DNA from: Loxodes magnus
Taxonomy: Eukaryota; Ciliophora; Karyorelictea; Loxodida; Loxodidae
Length of the DNA stretch: 64,000 bases
Reading direction: 5' to 3'
Assembly: GCA_946699065.1 (NCBI GenBank)
Contig: CAMPDV010000224.1
Coordinates: forward strand, 1 to 64,000
Shown here: positions 15,114-27,255 of the stretch, in pieces
Layout of the letters: each line of letters begins with the position of its first letter
How positions within the stretch are numbered: the first letter of the stretch is position 1
Notes under the pieces: generated by a model
What the model was told of the DNA's origin: nothing
Seen by the model: the letters and a program-made list of their open reading frames with translations, nothing else
Database searches by the model: none
Position numbers and translations under genes: made by a program

Positions 15114-15829
15114 TACTTTACTTCTTCACTTTTCTAAATACTTAATACTTCTCAAAGCATACTACTCAAAACAGAAATTCCATCTTCTTTTCTTACTTTA
15201 CTTCTTCACTTTTCTAAATACTTAATACTTCTCAAAGCATACTACTTAAAACTGAAATCCGTCTTCTTTTCTTACTTTACTTCTTCACTTTTCTAAATAC
15301 TTAATACTTCTCAAAGCATACTACTTAAAACTGAAATTCCATCTTCTTTTCTTACTTTAAGCATACTACTTAAAACAGAAATTCCATCTTCTTTTCTTAC
15401 TTTACTTCTTCACTTTTCCAAATACTTAATAATTCTCAAAGCATACTACTTAAAACAGAAATTCCATCTTCTTTTCTTACTTTACTTCTTCACTTTTCTA
15501 AATACTTAATACTTCTCAAAGCATACTACTTAAAACAGAAATTCCATCTTCTTTTCTTACTTTACTTCTTCACTTTTCTAAATACTTAATACTTCTCAAA
15601 GAATACTACTTAATATTGAAATTCTATCTTCTTTTCTTACTTTACTTCTTCACTTTTCTAAATACAACTTCTCAAAGAATAATCCTTAATATTGAAATTT
15701 CATCTTCTTTTCTTACTTTACTTCTTCACTTTTCTAAATACTTAATACTTCTCAAAGCATACTACTTAATATTGAAATTCTATCTTCTTTTCTTACTTTA
15801 CTTCTTCACTTTTCTAAATACTTAATACT

Positions 15830-16470
15830 TCTCAAAGAATACTACTTAAAACTGAAATCCATCTTCTTTTCTTACTTTACTTCTTCACTTTTCTAAATAC
15901 TTAATACTTCTCAAAGCATACTACTTAAAACTGAAATTCTATCTTCTTTTCTTACTTTACTTCTTCACTTTTCTAAATACTTAATACTTCTCAAAGCATA
16001 CTTCTTAAAACTGAAATTCTTTCTTCTTTTCTTACTTTACTTCTTCACTTTTCTAAATACTTAATACTTCTCAAAGAATACTACTTAAAACAGAAATTCC
16101 ATCTTCTTTTCTTACTTTACTTCTTCACTTTTCTAAATACTTAATACTTCTCAAAGCATACTACTTAAAACTGAAATCCGTCTTCTTTTCTTACTTTACT
16201 TCTTCACTTTTCTAAATACTTAATACTTCTCAAAGCATACTACTTAAAACTGAAATTCTATCTTCTTTTCTTACTTTACTTCTTCACTTTTCTAAATACT
16301 TAATACTTCTCAAAGCATACTTCTTAAAACTGAAATTCGTTCGTCTTTTCTTACTTTACTTCTTCACTTTTCTAAATACTTAATACTTCTCAAAGAATAC
16401 TACTTAAAACAGAAATTCCATCTTCTTTTCTTACTTTACTTCTTCACTTTTCTAAATACTTAATACTTCT
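15830..16470 (+). repeat. 319-bp four-monomer repeat, two copies
   Basis: Two consecutive four-monomer units run in the order: ATCC-type 79-bp monomer, TTCTATC monomer, CTTCTTAAAACTG monomer, AAACAG monomer. ACTGAAATCC at 15,851 pairs with 16,170, an offset of 319. The second copy has the odd GAAATTCGTTCGTC where the first has GAAATTCTTTCTTC. The same four-monomer order appears again inside the 2,200-bp HOR (79-bp monomers near 20,112, 20,831 and 21,151), so it looks like an older building block. Confidence 0.8.
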
Positions 16471-16880
16471 CAAAGAATACTACTTAATATTGAAATTTCA
16501 TCTTCTTTTATTACTTTACTTCTTCACTTTTCCAAATACTTAATACTTCTCAAAGAATACTACTTAATATTGAAATTCTTTCGTCTTTTCTTACTTTACT
16601 TCTTCACTTTTCTAAATACTTAATACTTCTCAAAGCATACTACTTAAAACAGAAATTTCATCTTCTTTTCTTACTTTACTTCTTCACTTTTCTAAATACT
16701 TAATACTTCTCAAAGAATACTACTTAATATTGAAATTTCATCTTCTTTTATTACTTTACTTCTTCACTTTTCCAAATACTTAATACTTCTCAAAGAATAC
16801 TACTTAATATTGAAATTCTTTCGTCTTTTCTTACTTTACTTCTTCACTTTTCTAAATACTTAATACTTCTCAAAGAATAC
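16431..16880 (+). repeat. 240-bp three-monomer tandem duplication
   Basis: Lines at 16,441-16,620 and 16,681-16,860 are the same base for base as far as I can read, offset 240. Each includes the TTTTATTAC monomer, the TTTTCCAAAT monomer and the ATTCTTTCGTC monomer. They diverge after about 16,635/16,875. This trimer cassette also occurs singly near 1, 5,729, 8,803, 9,358, 10,140, 10,780 and 26,980. Confidence 0.85.
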
Positions 16881-17070
16881 TACTTAAAACTGAAATTCCA
16901 TCTTCTTTTCTTACTTTACTTCTTCACTTTTCTAAATACAACTTCTCAAAGCATACTACTCAAAACAGAAATTCTATCTTCTTTTCTTACTTTACTTCTT
17001 CACTTTTCTAAATACAACTTCTCAAAGAATACTACTTAAAACTGAAATTCCATCTTCTTTTCTTACTTTA

Positions 17071-19052
17071 CTTCTTCACTTTTCTAAATACAACTTCTCA
17101 AAGAATACTACTCAAAACAGAAATTCTATCTTCTTTTCTTGCTTTACATCTTCACTTTTCTAAATACTTAATACTTCTCAAAGCATACTACTTAAAACAG
17201 AAATTCCATCTTCTTTTCTTACTTTACTTCTTCACTTTTCTAAATACTTAATACTTCTCAAAGAATACTACTTAATATTGAAATTCTATCTTCTTTTCTT
17301 ACTTTACTTCTTCACTTTTCTAAATACAACTTCTCAAAGAATAATCCTTAATATTGAAATTTCATCTTCTTTTCTTACTTTACTTCTTCACTTTTCTAAA
17401 TACTTAATACTTCTCAAAGCATACTACTTAATATTGAAATTCTATCTTCTTTTCTTACTTTACTTCTTCACTTTTCTAAATACTTAATACTTCTCAAAGC
17501 ATACTACTTAAAACTGAAATCCGTCTTCTTTTCTTACTTTACTTCTTCACTTTTCTAAATACTTAATACTTCTCAAAGCATACTACTTAAAACTGAAATT
17601 CCATCTTCTTTTCTTACTTTACTTCTTCACTTTTCTAAATACTTATTACTTCTCAAAGCATACTACTCAAAACAGAAATTCTATCTTCTTTTCTTACTTT
17701 ACTTCTTCACTTTTCTAAATACAACTTCTCAAAGAATACTACTTAAAACTGAAATTCCATCTTCTTTTCTTACTTTAAGCATACTACTTAAAACAGAAAT
17801 TTCATCTTCTTTTCTTACTTTACTTCTTCACTTTTCTAAATACTTAATACTTCTCAAAGCATACTACTTAAAACAGAAATTCCATCTTCTTTTCTTACTT
17901 TACTTCTTCACTTTTCTAAATACTTAATACTTCTCAAAGCATACTACTCAAAACAAAAATTCCATCTTCATTTCTTACTTTACTTCTTCACTTTTCTAAA
18001 TACTTAATACTTCTCAAAGCATACTACTTAAAACTGAAATCCGTCTTCTTTTCTTACTTGACTTCTTCACTTTTCTAAATACAACTTCTCAAAGAATACT
18101 ACTCAAAACAGAAATTCTATCTTCTTTTCTTGCTTTACATCTTCACTTTTCTAAATACTTAATACTTCTCAAAGCATACTACTTAAAACAGAAATTCCAT
18201 CTTCTTTTCTTACTTTACTTCTTCACTTTTCTAAATACTTAATACTTCTCAAAGAATACTACTTAATATTGAAATTCTATCTTCTTTTCTTACTTTACTT
18301 CTTCACTTTTCTAAATACAACTTCTCAAAGAATAATCCTTAATATTGAAATTTCATCTTCTTTTCTTACTTTACTTCTTCACTTTTCTAAATACTTAATA
18401 CTTCTCAAAGCATACTACTTAATATTGAAATTCTATCTTCTTTTCTTACTTTACTTCTTCACTTTTCTAAATACTTAATACTTCTCAAAGCATACTACTT
18501 AAAACTGAAATCCGTCTTCTTTTCTTACTTTACTTCTTCACTTTTCTAAATACTTAATACTTCTCAAAGCATACTACTTAAAACTGAAATTCCATCTTCT
18601 TTTCTTACTTTACTTCTTCACTTTTCTAAATACTTATTACTTCTCAAAGCATACTACTCAAAACAGAAATTCTATCTTCTTTTCTTACTTTACTTCTTCA
18701 CTTTTCTAAATACAACTTCTCAAAGAATACTACTTAAAACTGAAATTCCATCTTCTTTTCTTACTTTAAGCATACTACTTAAAACAGAAATTTCATCTTC
18801 TTTTCTTACTTTACTTCTTCACTTTTCTAAATACTTAATACTTCTCAAAGCATACTACTTAAAACAGAAATTCCATCTTCTTTTCTTACTTTACTTCTTC
18901 ACTTTTCTAAATACTTAATACTTCTCAAAGCATACTACTCAAAACAAAAATTCCATCTTCATTTCTTACTTTACTTCTTCACTTTTCTAAATACTTAATA
19001 CTTCTCAAAGCATACTACTTAAAACTGAAATCCGTCTTCTTTTCTTACTTGA
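17071..19052 (+). repeat. 991-bp tandem duplication (two copies)
   Basis: Copy 1 is about 17,071-18,061 and copy 2 about 18,062-19,052, offset 991 throughout. Shared private marks are GCTTTACATCTTCAC (17,141 and 18,132) and AAAACAAAAATTCC (17,950 and 18,941). The copies look nearly identical apart from TTTACTTC against TTGACTTC at the seam. A third, single copy of this block lies at about 27,497-28,486. Confidence 0.9.
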
Positions 19053-19429
19053 CTTCTTCACTTTTCTAAATACTTAATACTTCTCAAAGCATACTACTTA
19101 AAACTGAAATTCCATCTTCTTTTCTTACTTTAAGCATACTACTTAAAACAGAAATTCCATCTTCTTTTCTTACTTTACTTCTTCACTTTTCCAAATACTT
19201 AATAATTCTCAAAGCATACTACTTAAAACAGAAATTCCATCTTCTTTTCTTACTTTACTTCTTCACTTTTCTAAATACTTAATACTTCTCAAAGCATACT
19301 ACTTAAAACAGAAATTCCATCTTCTTTTCTTACTTTAAGCATACTACTTAAAACAGAAATTCCATCTTCTTTTCTTACTTTACTTCTTCACTTTTCTAAA
19401 TACTTAATAATTCTCAAAGCATACTACTT

Positions 19430-22400
19430 AAAACAGAAATTCCATCTTCTTTTCTTACTTTAAGCATACTACTTAAAACAGAAATTCCATCTTCTTTTCT
19501 TACTTTACTTCTTCACTTTTCTAAATACTTATTACTTCTCAAAGCATACTACTCAAAACAGAAATTCTATCTTCTTTTGTTACTTTACTTCTTCACTTTT
19601 CTAAATACAACTTCTCAAAGAATACTACTTAAAACAGAAATTTCATCTTCTTTTCTTACTTTACTTCTTCACTTTTCTAAATACAACTTCTCAAAGAATA
19701 CTACTTAATATTGAAATTTCATCTTCTTTTCTTGCTTTACTTCTTCACTTTTCTAAATACTTAATACTTCTCAAAGCATACTACTTAAAACAGAAATTCC
19801 ATCTTCTTTTCTTACTTTACTTCTTCACTTTTCTAAATACTTAATACTTCTCAACGAATACTACTTAATATTGAAATTCTATCTTCTTTTCTTACTTTAC
19901 TTCTTCACTTTTCTAAATACAACTTCTCAAAGAATAATCCTTAATATTGAAATTTCATCTTCTTTTCTTACTTTACTTCTTCACTTTTCTAAATACTTAA
20001 TACTTCTCAAAGCATACTACTTAATATTGAAATTCTATCTTCTTTTCTTACTTTACTTCTTCACTTTTCTAAATACTTAATACTTCTCAAAGCATACTAC
20101 TTAAAACTGAAATCCGTCTTCTTTTCTTACTTTACTTCTTCACTTTTCTAAATACTTAATACTTCTCAAAGCATACTACTTAAAACTGAAATTCTATCTT
20201 CTTTTCTTACTTTACTTCTTCACTTTTCTAAATACTTAATACTTCTCAAAGCATACTTCTTAAAACTGAAATTCTTTCGTCTTTTCTTACTTTACTTCTT
20301 CACTTTTCTAAATACTTAATACTTCTCAAAGAATACTACTTAAAACAGAAATTCCATCTTCTTTTCTTACTTTACTTCTTCACTTTTCTAAATACTTAAT
20401 ACTTCTCAAAGCATACTACTTAAAACAGAAATTCCATCTTCTTTTCTTACTTTACTTCTTCACTTTTCTAAATACTTAATACTTCTCAAAGCATACTACT
20501 TAAAACTGAAATTCCATCTTCTTTTCTTACTTTACTTCTTCACTTTTCTAAATACTTAATACTTCTCAAAGAATACTACTTAATATTGAAATTCTATCTT
20601 CTTTTCTTACTTTACTTCTTCACTTTTCTAAATACTTAATACTTCTCAAAGCATACTACTTAATATTGAAATTCTTTCGTCTTTTCTTACTTTACTTCTT
20701 CACTTTTCTAAATACTTAATACTTCTCAAAGCATACTACTTAAAACAGAAATTCCATCTTCTTTTCTTACTTTACTTCTTCACTTTTCTAAATACTTAAT
20801 ACTTCTCAAAGCATACTACTTAAAACTGAAATCCGTCTTCTTTTCTTACTTTACTTCTTCACTTTTCTAAATACTTAATACTTCTCAAAGCATACTACTT
20901 AAAACTGAAATTCTATCTTCTTTTCTTACTTTACTTCTTCACTTTTCTAAATACTTAATACTTCTCAAAGCATACTTCTTAAAACTGAAATTCTTTCGTC
21001 TTTTCTTACTTTACTTCTTCACTTTTCTAAATACTTAATACTTCTCAAAGAATACTACTTAAAACAGAAATACCATCTTCTTTTCTTACTTTACTTCTTC
21101 ACTTTTCTAAATACTTAATACTTCTCAAAGCATACTACTTAAAACTGAAATCCGTCTTCTTTTCTTACTTTACTTCTTCACTTTTCTAAATACTTAATAC
21201 TTCTCAAAGCATACTACTTAAAACTGAAATTCTATCTTCTTTTCTTACTTTACTTCTTCACTTTTCTAAATACTTATTACTTCTCAAAGCATACTACTTA
21301 AAACTGAAATTCCATTTTCTTTTCTTACTTTACTTCTTCACTTTTCTAAATACTTAATACTTCTCAAAGCATACTACTCAAAACTGAAATTCCATCTTCT
21401 TTTCTTACTTTACTTCTTCACTTTTCTAAATACTTAATACTTCTAAAAGCATACTACTTTAAACAGAAATTCCATCTTCTTTTCTTACTTTAAGCATACT
21501 ACTTAAAACAGAAATTCCATCTTCTTTTCTTACTTTACTTCTTCACTTTTCTAAATACTTAATACTTCTCAAAGAATACTACTTAATATTGAAATTTCAT
21601 CTTCTTTTCTTACTTTAAGCATACTACTTAAAACAGAAATTCCATCTTCTTTTCTTACTTTAAGCATACTACTTAAAACAGAAATTCCATCTTCTTTTCT
21701 TACTTTACTTCTTCACTTTTCTAAATACTTAATACTTCTCAAAGCATACTACTCAAAACAGAAATTCTATCTTCTTTTGTTACTTTACTTCTTCACTTTT
21801 CTAAATACAACTTCTCAAAGAATACTACTTAAAACAGAAATTCCATCTTCTTTTCTTACTTTACTTCTTCACTTTTCTAAATACAACTTCTCAAAGAATA
21901 CTACTTAATATTGAAATTTCATCTTCTTTTCTTGCTTTACTTCTTCACTTTTCTAAATACTTAATACTTCTCAAAGCATACTACTTAAAACAGAAATTCC
22001 ATCTTCTTTTCTTACTTTACTTCTTCACTTTTCTAAATACTTAATACTTCTCAACGAATACTACTTAATATTGAAATTCTATCTTCTTTTCTTACTTTAC
22101 TTCTTCACTTTTCTAAATACAACTTCTCAAAGAATAATCCTTAATATTGAAATTTCATCTTCTTTTCTTACTTTACTTCTTCACTTTTCTAAATACTTAA
22201 TACTTCTCAAAGCATACTACTTAATATTGAAATTCTATCTTCTTTTCTTACTTTACTTCTTCACTTTTCTAAATACTTAATACTTCTCAAAGCATACTAC
22301 TTAAAACTGAAATCCGTCTTCTTTTCTTACTTTACTTCTTCACTTTTCTAAATACTTAATACTTCTCAAAGCATACTACTTAAAACTGAAATTCTATCTT

Positions 22401-25400
22401 CTTTTCTTACTTTACTTCTTCACTTTTCTAAATACTTAATACTTCTCAAAGCATACTTCTTAAAACTGAAATTCTTTCGTCTTTTCTTACTTTACTTCTT
22501 CACTTTTCTAAATACTTAATACTTCTCAAAGAATACTACTTAAAACAGAAATTCCATCTTCTTTTCTTACTTTACTTCTTCACTTTTCTAAATACTTAAT
22601 ACTTCTCAAAGCATACTACTTAAAACAGAAATTCCATCTTCTTTTCTTACTTTACTTCTTCACTTTTCTAAATACTTAATACTTCTCAAAGCATACTACT
22701 TAAAACTGAAATTCCATCTTCTTTTCTTACTTTACTTCTTCACTTTTCTAAATACTTAATACTTCTCAAAGAATACTACTTAATATTGAAATTCTATCTT
22801 CTTTTCTTACTTTACTTCTTCACTTTTCTAAATACTTAATACTTCTCAAAGCATACTACTTAATATTGAAATTCTTTCGTCTTTTCTTACTTTACTTCTT
22901 CACTTTTCTAAATACTTAATACTTCTCAAAGCATACTACTTAAAACAGAAATTCCATCTTCTTTTCTTACTTTACTTCTTCACTTTTCTAAATACTTAAT
23001 ACTTCTCAAAGCATACTACTTAAAACTGAAATCCGTCTTCTTTTCTTACTTTACTTCTTCACTTTTCTAAATACTTAATACTTCTCAAAGCATACTACTT
23101 AAAACTGAAATTCTATCTTCTTTTCTTACTTTACTTCTTCACTTTTCTAAATACTTAATACTTCTCAAAGCATACTTCTTAAAACTGAAATTCTTTCGTC
23201 TTTTCTTACTTTACTTCTTCACTTTTCTAAATACTTAATACTTCTCAAAGAATACTACTTAAAACAGAAATACCATCTTCTTTTCTTACTTTACTTCTTC
23301 ACTTTTCTAAATACTTAATACTTCTCAAAGCATACTACTTAAAACTGAAATCCGTCTTCTTTTCTTACTTTACTTCTTCACTTTTCTAAATACTTAATAC
23401 TTCTCAAAGCATACTACTTAAAACTGAAATTCTATCTTCTTTTCTTACTTTACTTCTTCACTTTTCTAAATACTTATTACTTCTCAAAGCATACTACTTA
23501 AAACTGAAATTCCATTTTCTTTTCTTACTTTACTTCTTCACTTTTCTAAATACTTAATACTTCTCAAAGCATACTACTCAAAACTGAAATTCCATCTTCT
23601 TTTCTTACTTTACTTCTTCACTTTTCTAAATACTTAATACTTCTAAAAGCATACTACTTTAAACAGAAATTCCATCTTCTTTTCTTACTTTAAGCATACT
23701 ACTTAAAACAGAAATTCCATCTTCTTTTCTTACTTTACTTCTTCACTTTTCTAAATACTTAATACTTCTCAAAGAATACTACTTAATATTGAAATTTCAT
23801 CTTCTTTTCTTACTTTAAGCATACTACTTAAAACAGAAATTCCATCTTCTTTTCTTACTTTAAGCATACTACTTAAAACAGAAATTCCATCTTCTTTTCT
23901 TACTTTACTTCTTCACTTTTCTAAATACTTAATACTTCTCAAAGCATACTACTCAAAACAGAAATTCTATCTTCTTTTGTTACTTTACTTCTTCACTTTT
24001 CTAAATACAACTTCTCAAAGAATACTACTTAAAACAGAAATTCCATCTTCTTTTCTTACTTTACTTCTTCACTTTTCTAAATACAACTTCTCAAAGAATA
24101 CTACTTAATATTGAAATTTCATCTTCTTTTCTTGCTTTACTTCTTCACTTTTCTAAATACTTAATACTTCTCAAAGCATACTACTTAAAACAGAAATTCC
24201 ATCTTCTTTTCTTACTTTACTTCTTCACTTTTCTAAATACTTAATACTTCTCAACGAATACTACTTAATATTGAAATTCTATCTTCTTTTCTTACTTTAC
24301 TTCTTCACTTTTCTAAATACAACTTCTCAAAGAATAATCCTTAATATTGAAATTTCATCTTCTTTTCTTACTTTACTTCTTCACTTTTCTAAATACTTAA
24401 TACTTCTCAAAGCATACTACTTAATATTGAAATTCTATCTTCTTTTCTTACTTTACTTCTTCACTTTTCTAAATACTTAATACTTCTCAAAGCATACTAC
24501 TTAAAACTGAAATCCGTCTTCTTTTCTTACTTTACTTCTTCACTTTTCTAAATACTTAATACTTCTCAAAGCATACTACTTAAAACTGAAATTCTATCTT
24601 CTTTTCTTACTTTACTTCTTCACTTTTCTAAATACTTAATACTTCTCAAAGCATACTTCTTAAAACTGAAATTCTTTCGTCTTTTCTTACTTTACTTCTT
24701 CACTTTTCTAAATACTTAATACTTCTCAAAGAATACTACTTAAAACAGAAATTCCATCTTCTTTTCTTACTTTACTTCTTCACTTTTCTAAATACTTAAT
24801 ACTTCTCAAAGCATACTACTTAAAACAGAAATTCCATCTTCTTTTCTTACTTTACTTCTTCACTTTTCTAAATACTTAATACTTCTCAAAGCATACTACT
24901 TAAAACTGAAATTCTATCTTCTTTTCTTACTTTACTTCTTCACTTTTCTAAATACTTAATACTTCTCAAAGAATACTACTTAATATTGAAATTCTATCTT
25001 CTTTTCTTACTTTACTTCTTCACTTTTCTAAATACTTAATACTTCTCAAAGCATACTACTTAATATTGAAATTCTTTCGTCTTTTCTTACTTTACTTCTT
25101 CACTTTTCTAAATACTTAATACTTCTCAAAGCATACTACTTAAAACAGAAATTCCATCTTCTTTTCTTACTTTACTTCTTCACTTTTCTAAATACTTAAT
25201 ACTTCTCAAAGCATACTACTTAAAACTGAAATCCGTCTTCTTTTCTTACTTTACTTCTTCACTTTTCTAAATACTTAATACTTCTCAAAGCATACTACTT
25301 AAAACTGAAATTCTATCTTCTTTTCTTACTTTACTTCTTCACTTTTCTAAATACTTAATACTTCTCAAAGCATACTTCTTAAAACTGAAATTCTTTCGTC

Positions 25401-25905
25401 TTTTCTTACTTTACTTCTTCACTTTTCTAAATACTTAATACTTCTCAAAGAATACTACTTAAAACAGAAATACCATCTTCTTTTCTTACTTTACTTCTTC
25501 ACTTTTCTAAATACTTAATACTTCTCAAAGCATACTACTTAAAACTGAAATCCGTCTTCTTTTCTTACTTTACTTCTTCACTTTTCTAAATACTTAATAC
25601 TTCTCAAAGCATACTACTTAAAACTGAAATTCTATCTTCTTTTCTTACTTTACTTCTTCACTTTTCTAAATACTTATTACTTCTCAAAGCATACTACTTA
25701 AAACTGAAATTCCATTTTCTTTTCTTACTTTACTTCTTCACTTTTCTAAATACTTAATACTTCTCAAAGCATACTACTTAAAACTGAAATTCCATCTTCT
25801 TTTCTTACTTTACTTCTTCACTTTTCTAAATACTTAATACTTCTAAAAGCATACTACTTTAAACAGAAATTCCATCTTCTTTTCTTACTTTAAGCATACT
25901 ACTTA
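19430..25905 (+). repeat. 2,200-bp higher-order repeat, three tandem copies
   Basis: Copies are about 19,430-21,629, 21,630-23,829 and 23,830-25,905 (the last is cut short). Offset is exactly 2,200 at every mark checked: CTTTTGTTAC (19,575; 21,775; 23,975), CTCAACGAATAC (19,852; 22,052; 24,252), GAAATACCATC (21,069 and 23,269) and the TTCCATTTTC monomer (21,310 and 23,510). Comparing copies 1 and 2 line by line I found only about two or three substitutions in 2.2 kb, so they are roughly 99.9% identical by eye. Copy 3 differs from copy 2 by a few more. This is the youngest clear amplification in the window. Confidence 0.93.
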
Positions 25906-27255
25906 AAACTGAAATTCTTTCGTCTTTTCTTACTTTACTTCTTCACTTTTCTAAATACTTAATACTTCTCAAAGAATACTACTTAATATTGAAATTTCAT
26001 CTTCTTTTATTACTTTACTTCTTCACTTTTCTAAATACTTAATACTTCTCAAAGCATACTACTTAAAACAGAAATTCCATCTTCTTTTCTTACTTTATTT
26101 CTTCACTTTTCTAAATACTTAATACTTCTCAAAGCATACTACTTAAAACTGAAATTCCATCTTCTTTTCTTACTTTACTTCTTCACTTTTCTAAATACTT
26201 ATTACTTCTCAAAGCATACTACTTAAAACAGAAATTCCATCTTCTTTTCTTACTTTACTTCTTCACTTTTCTAAATACTTAATACTTCTCAAAGCATACT
26301 ACTTAAAACTGAAATTCCATCTTCTTTTCTTACTTTAAGCATACTACTTAAAACAGAAATTCCATCTTCTTTTCTTACTTTACTTCTTCACTTTTCTAAA
26401 TACTTAATAATTCTCAAAGCATACTACTTAAAACAGAAATTCCATCTTCTTTTCTTACTTTACTTCTTCACTTTTCTAAATACTTAATACTTCTCAAAGC
26501 ATACTACTTAAAACAGAAATTCCATCTTCTTTTCTTACTTTAAGCATACTACTTAAAACAGAAATTCCATCTTCTTTTCTTACTTTACTTCTTCACTTTT
26601 CTAAATACTTATTACTTCTCAAAGCATACTACTCAAAACAGAAATTCTATCTTCTTTTCTTACTTTACTTCTTCACTTTTCTAAATACAACTTCTCAAAG
26701 AATACTACTTAAAACAGAAATTTCATCTTCTTTTCTTACTTTACTTCTTCACTTTTCTAAATACAACTTCTCAAAGAATACTACTTAATATTGAAATTTC
26801 ATCTTCTTTTCTTACTTTACTTCTTCACTTTTCTAAATACTTAATACTTCTAAAAGCATACTACTTTAAACAGAAATTCCATCTTCTTTTCTTACTTTAA
26901 GCATACTACTTAAAACAGAAATTCCATCTTCTTTTCTTACTTTACTTCTTCACTTTTCTAAATACTTAATACTTCTCAAAGAATACTACTTAATATTGAA
27001 ATTTCATCTTCTTTTATTACTTTACTTCTTCACTTTTCCAAATACTTAATACTTCTCAAAGAATACTACTTAATATTGAAATTCTTTCGTCTTTTCTTAC
27101 TTTACTTCTTCACTTTTCTAAATACTTAATACTTCTCAAAGCAAACTACTTAAAACTGAAATTCTATCTTCTTTTCTTACTTTACTTCTTCACTTTTCTT
27201 AATACTTAATACTTCTCAAAGCATACTACTTAAAACTGAAATTCCATCTTCTTTT

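Noticed and set aside
15616..15825. A 69-codon open frame repeated about 20 times through the array (for example 17,278, 22,071, 36,456, 54,483)
   Set aside because: It starts at TTG, not ATG, and is just three satellite monomers, one of them the 76-bp form, read in a frame that happens to stay open. Its recurrence follows the HOR copies. The peptide is a low-complexity Leu/Phe/Thr string encoded by the pyrimidine tract, and synonymous sites show no special conservation over the rest of the monomer.
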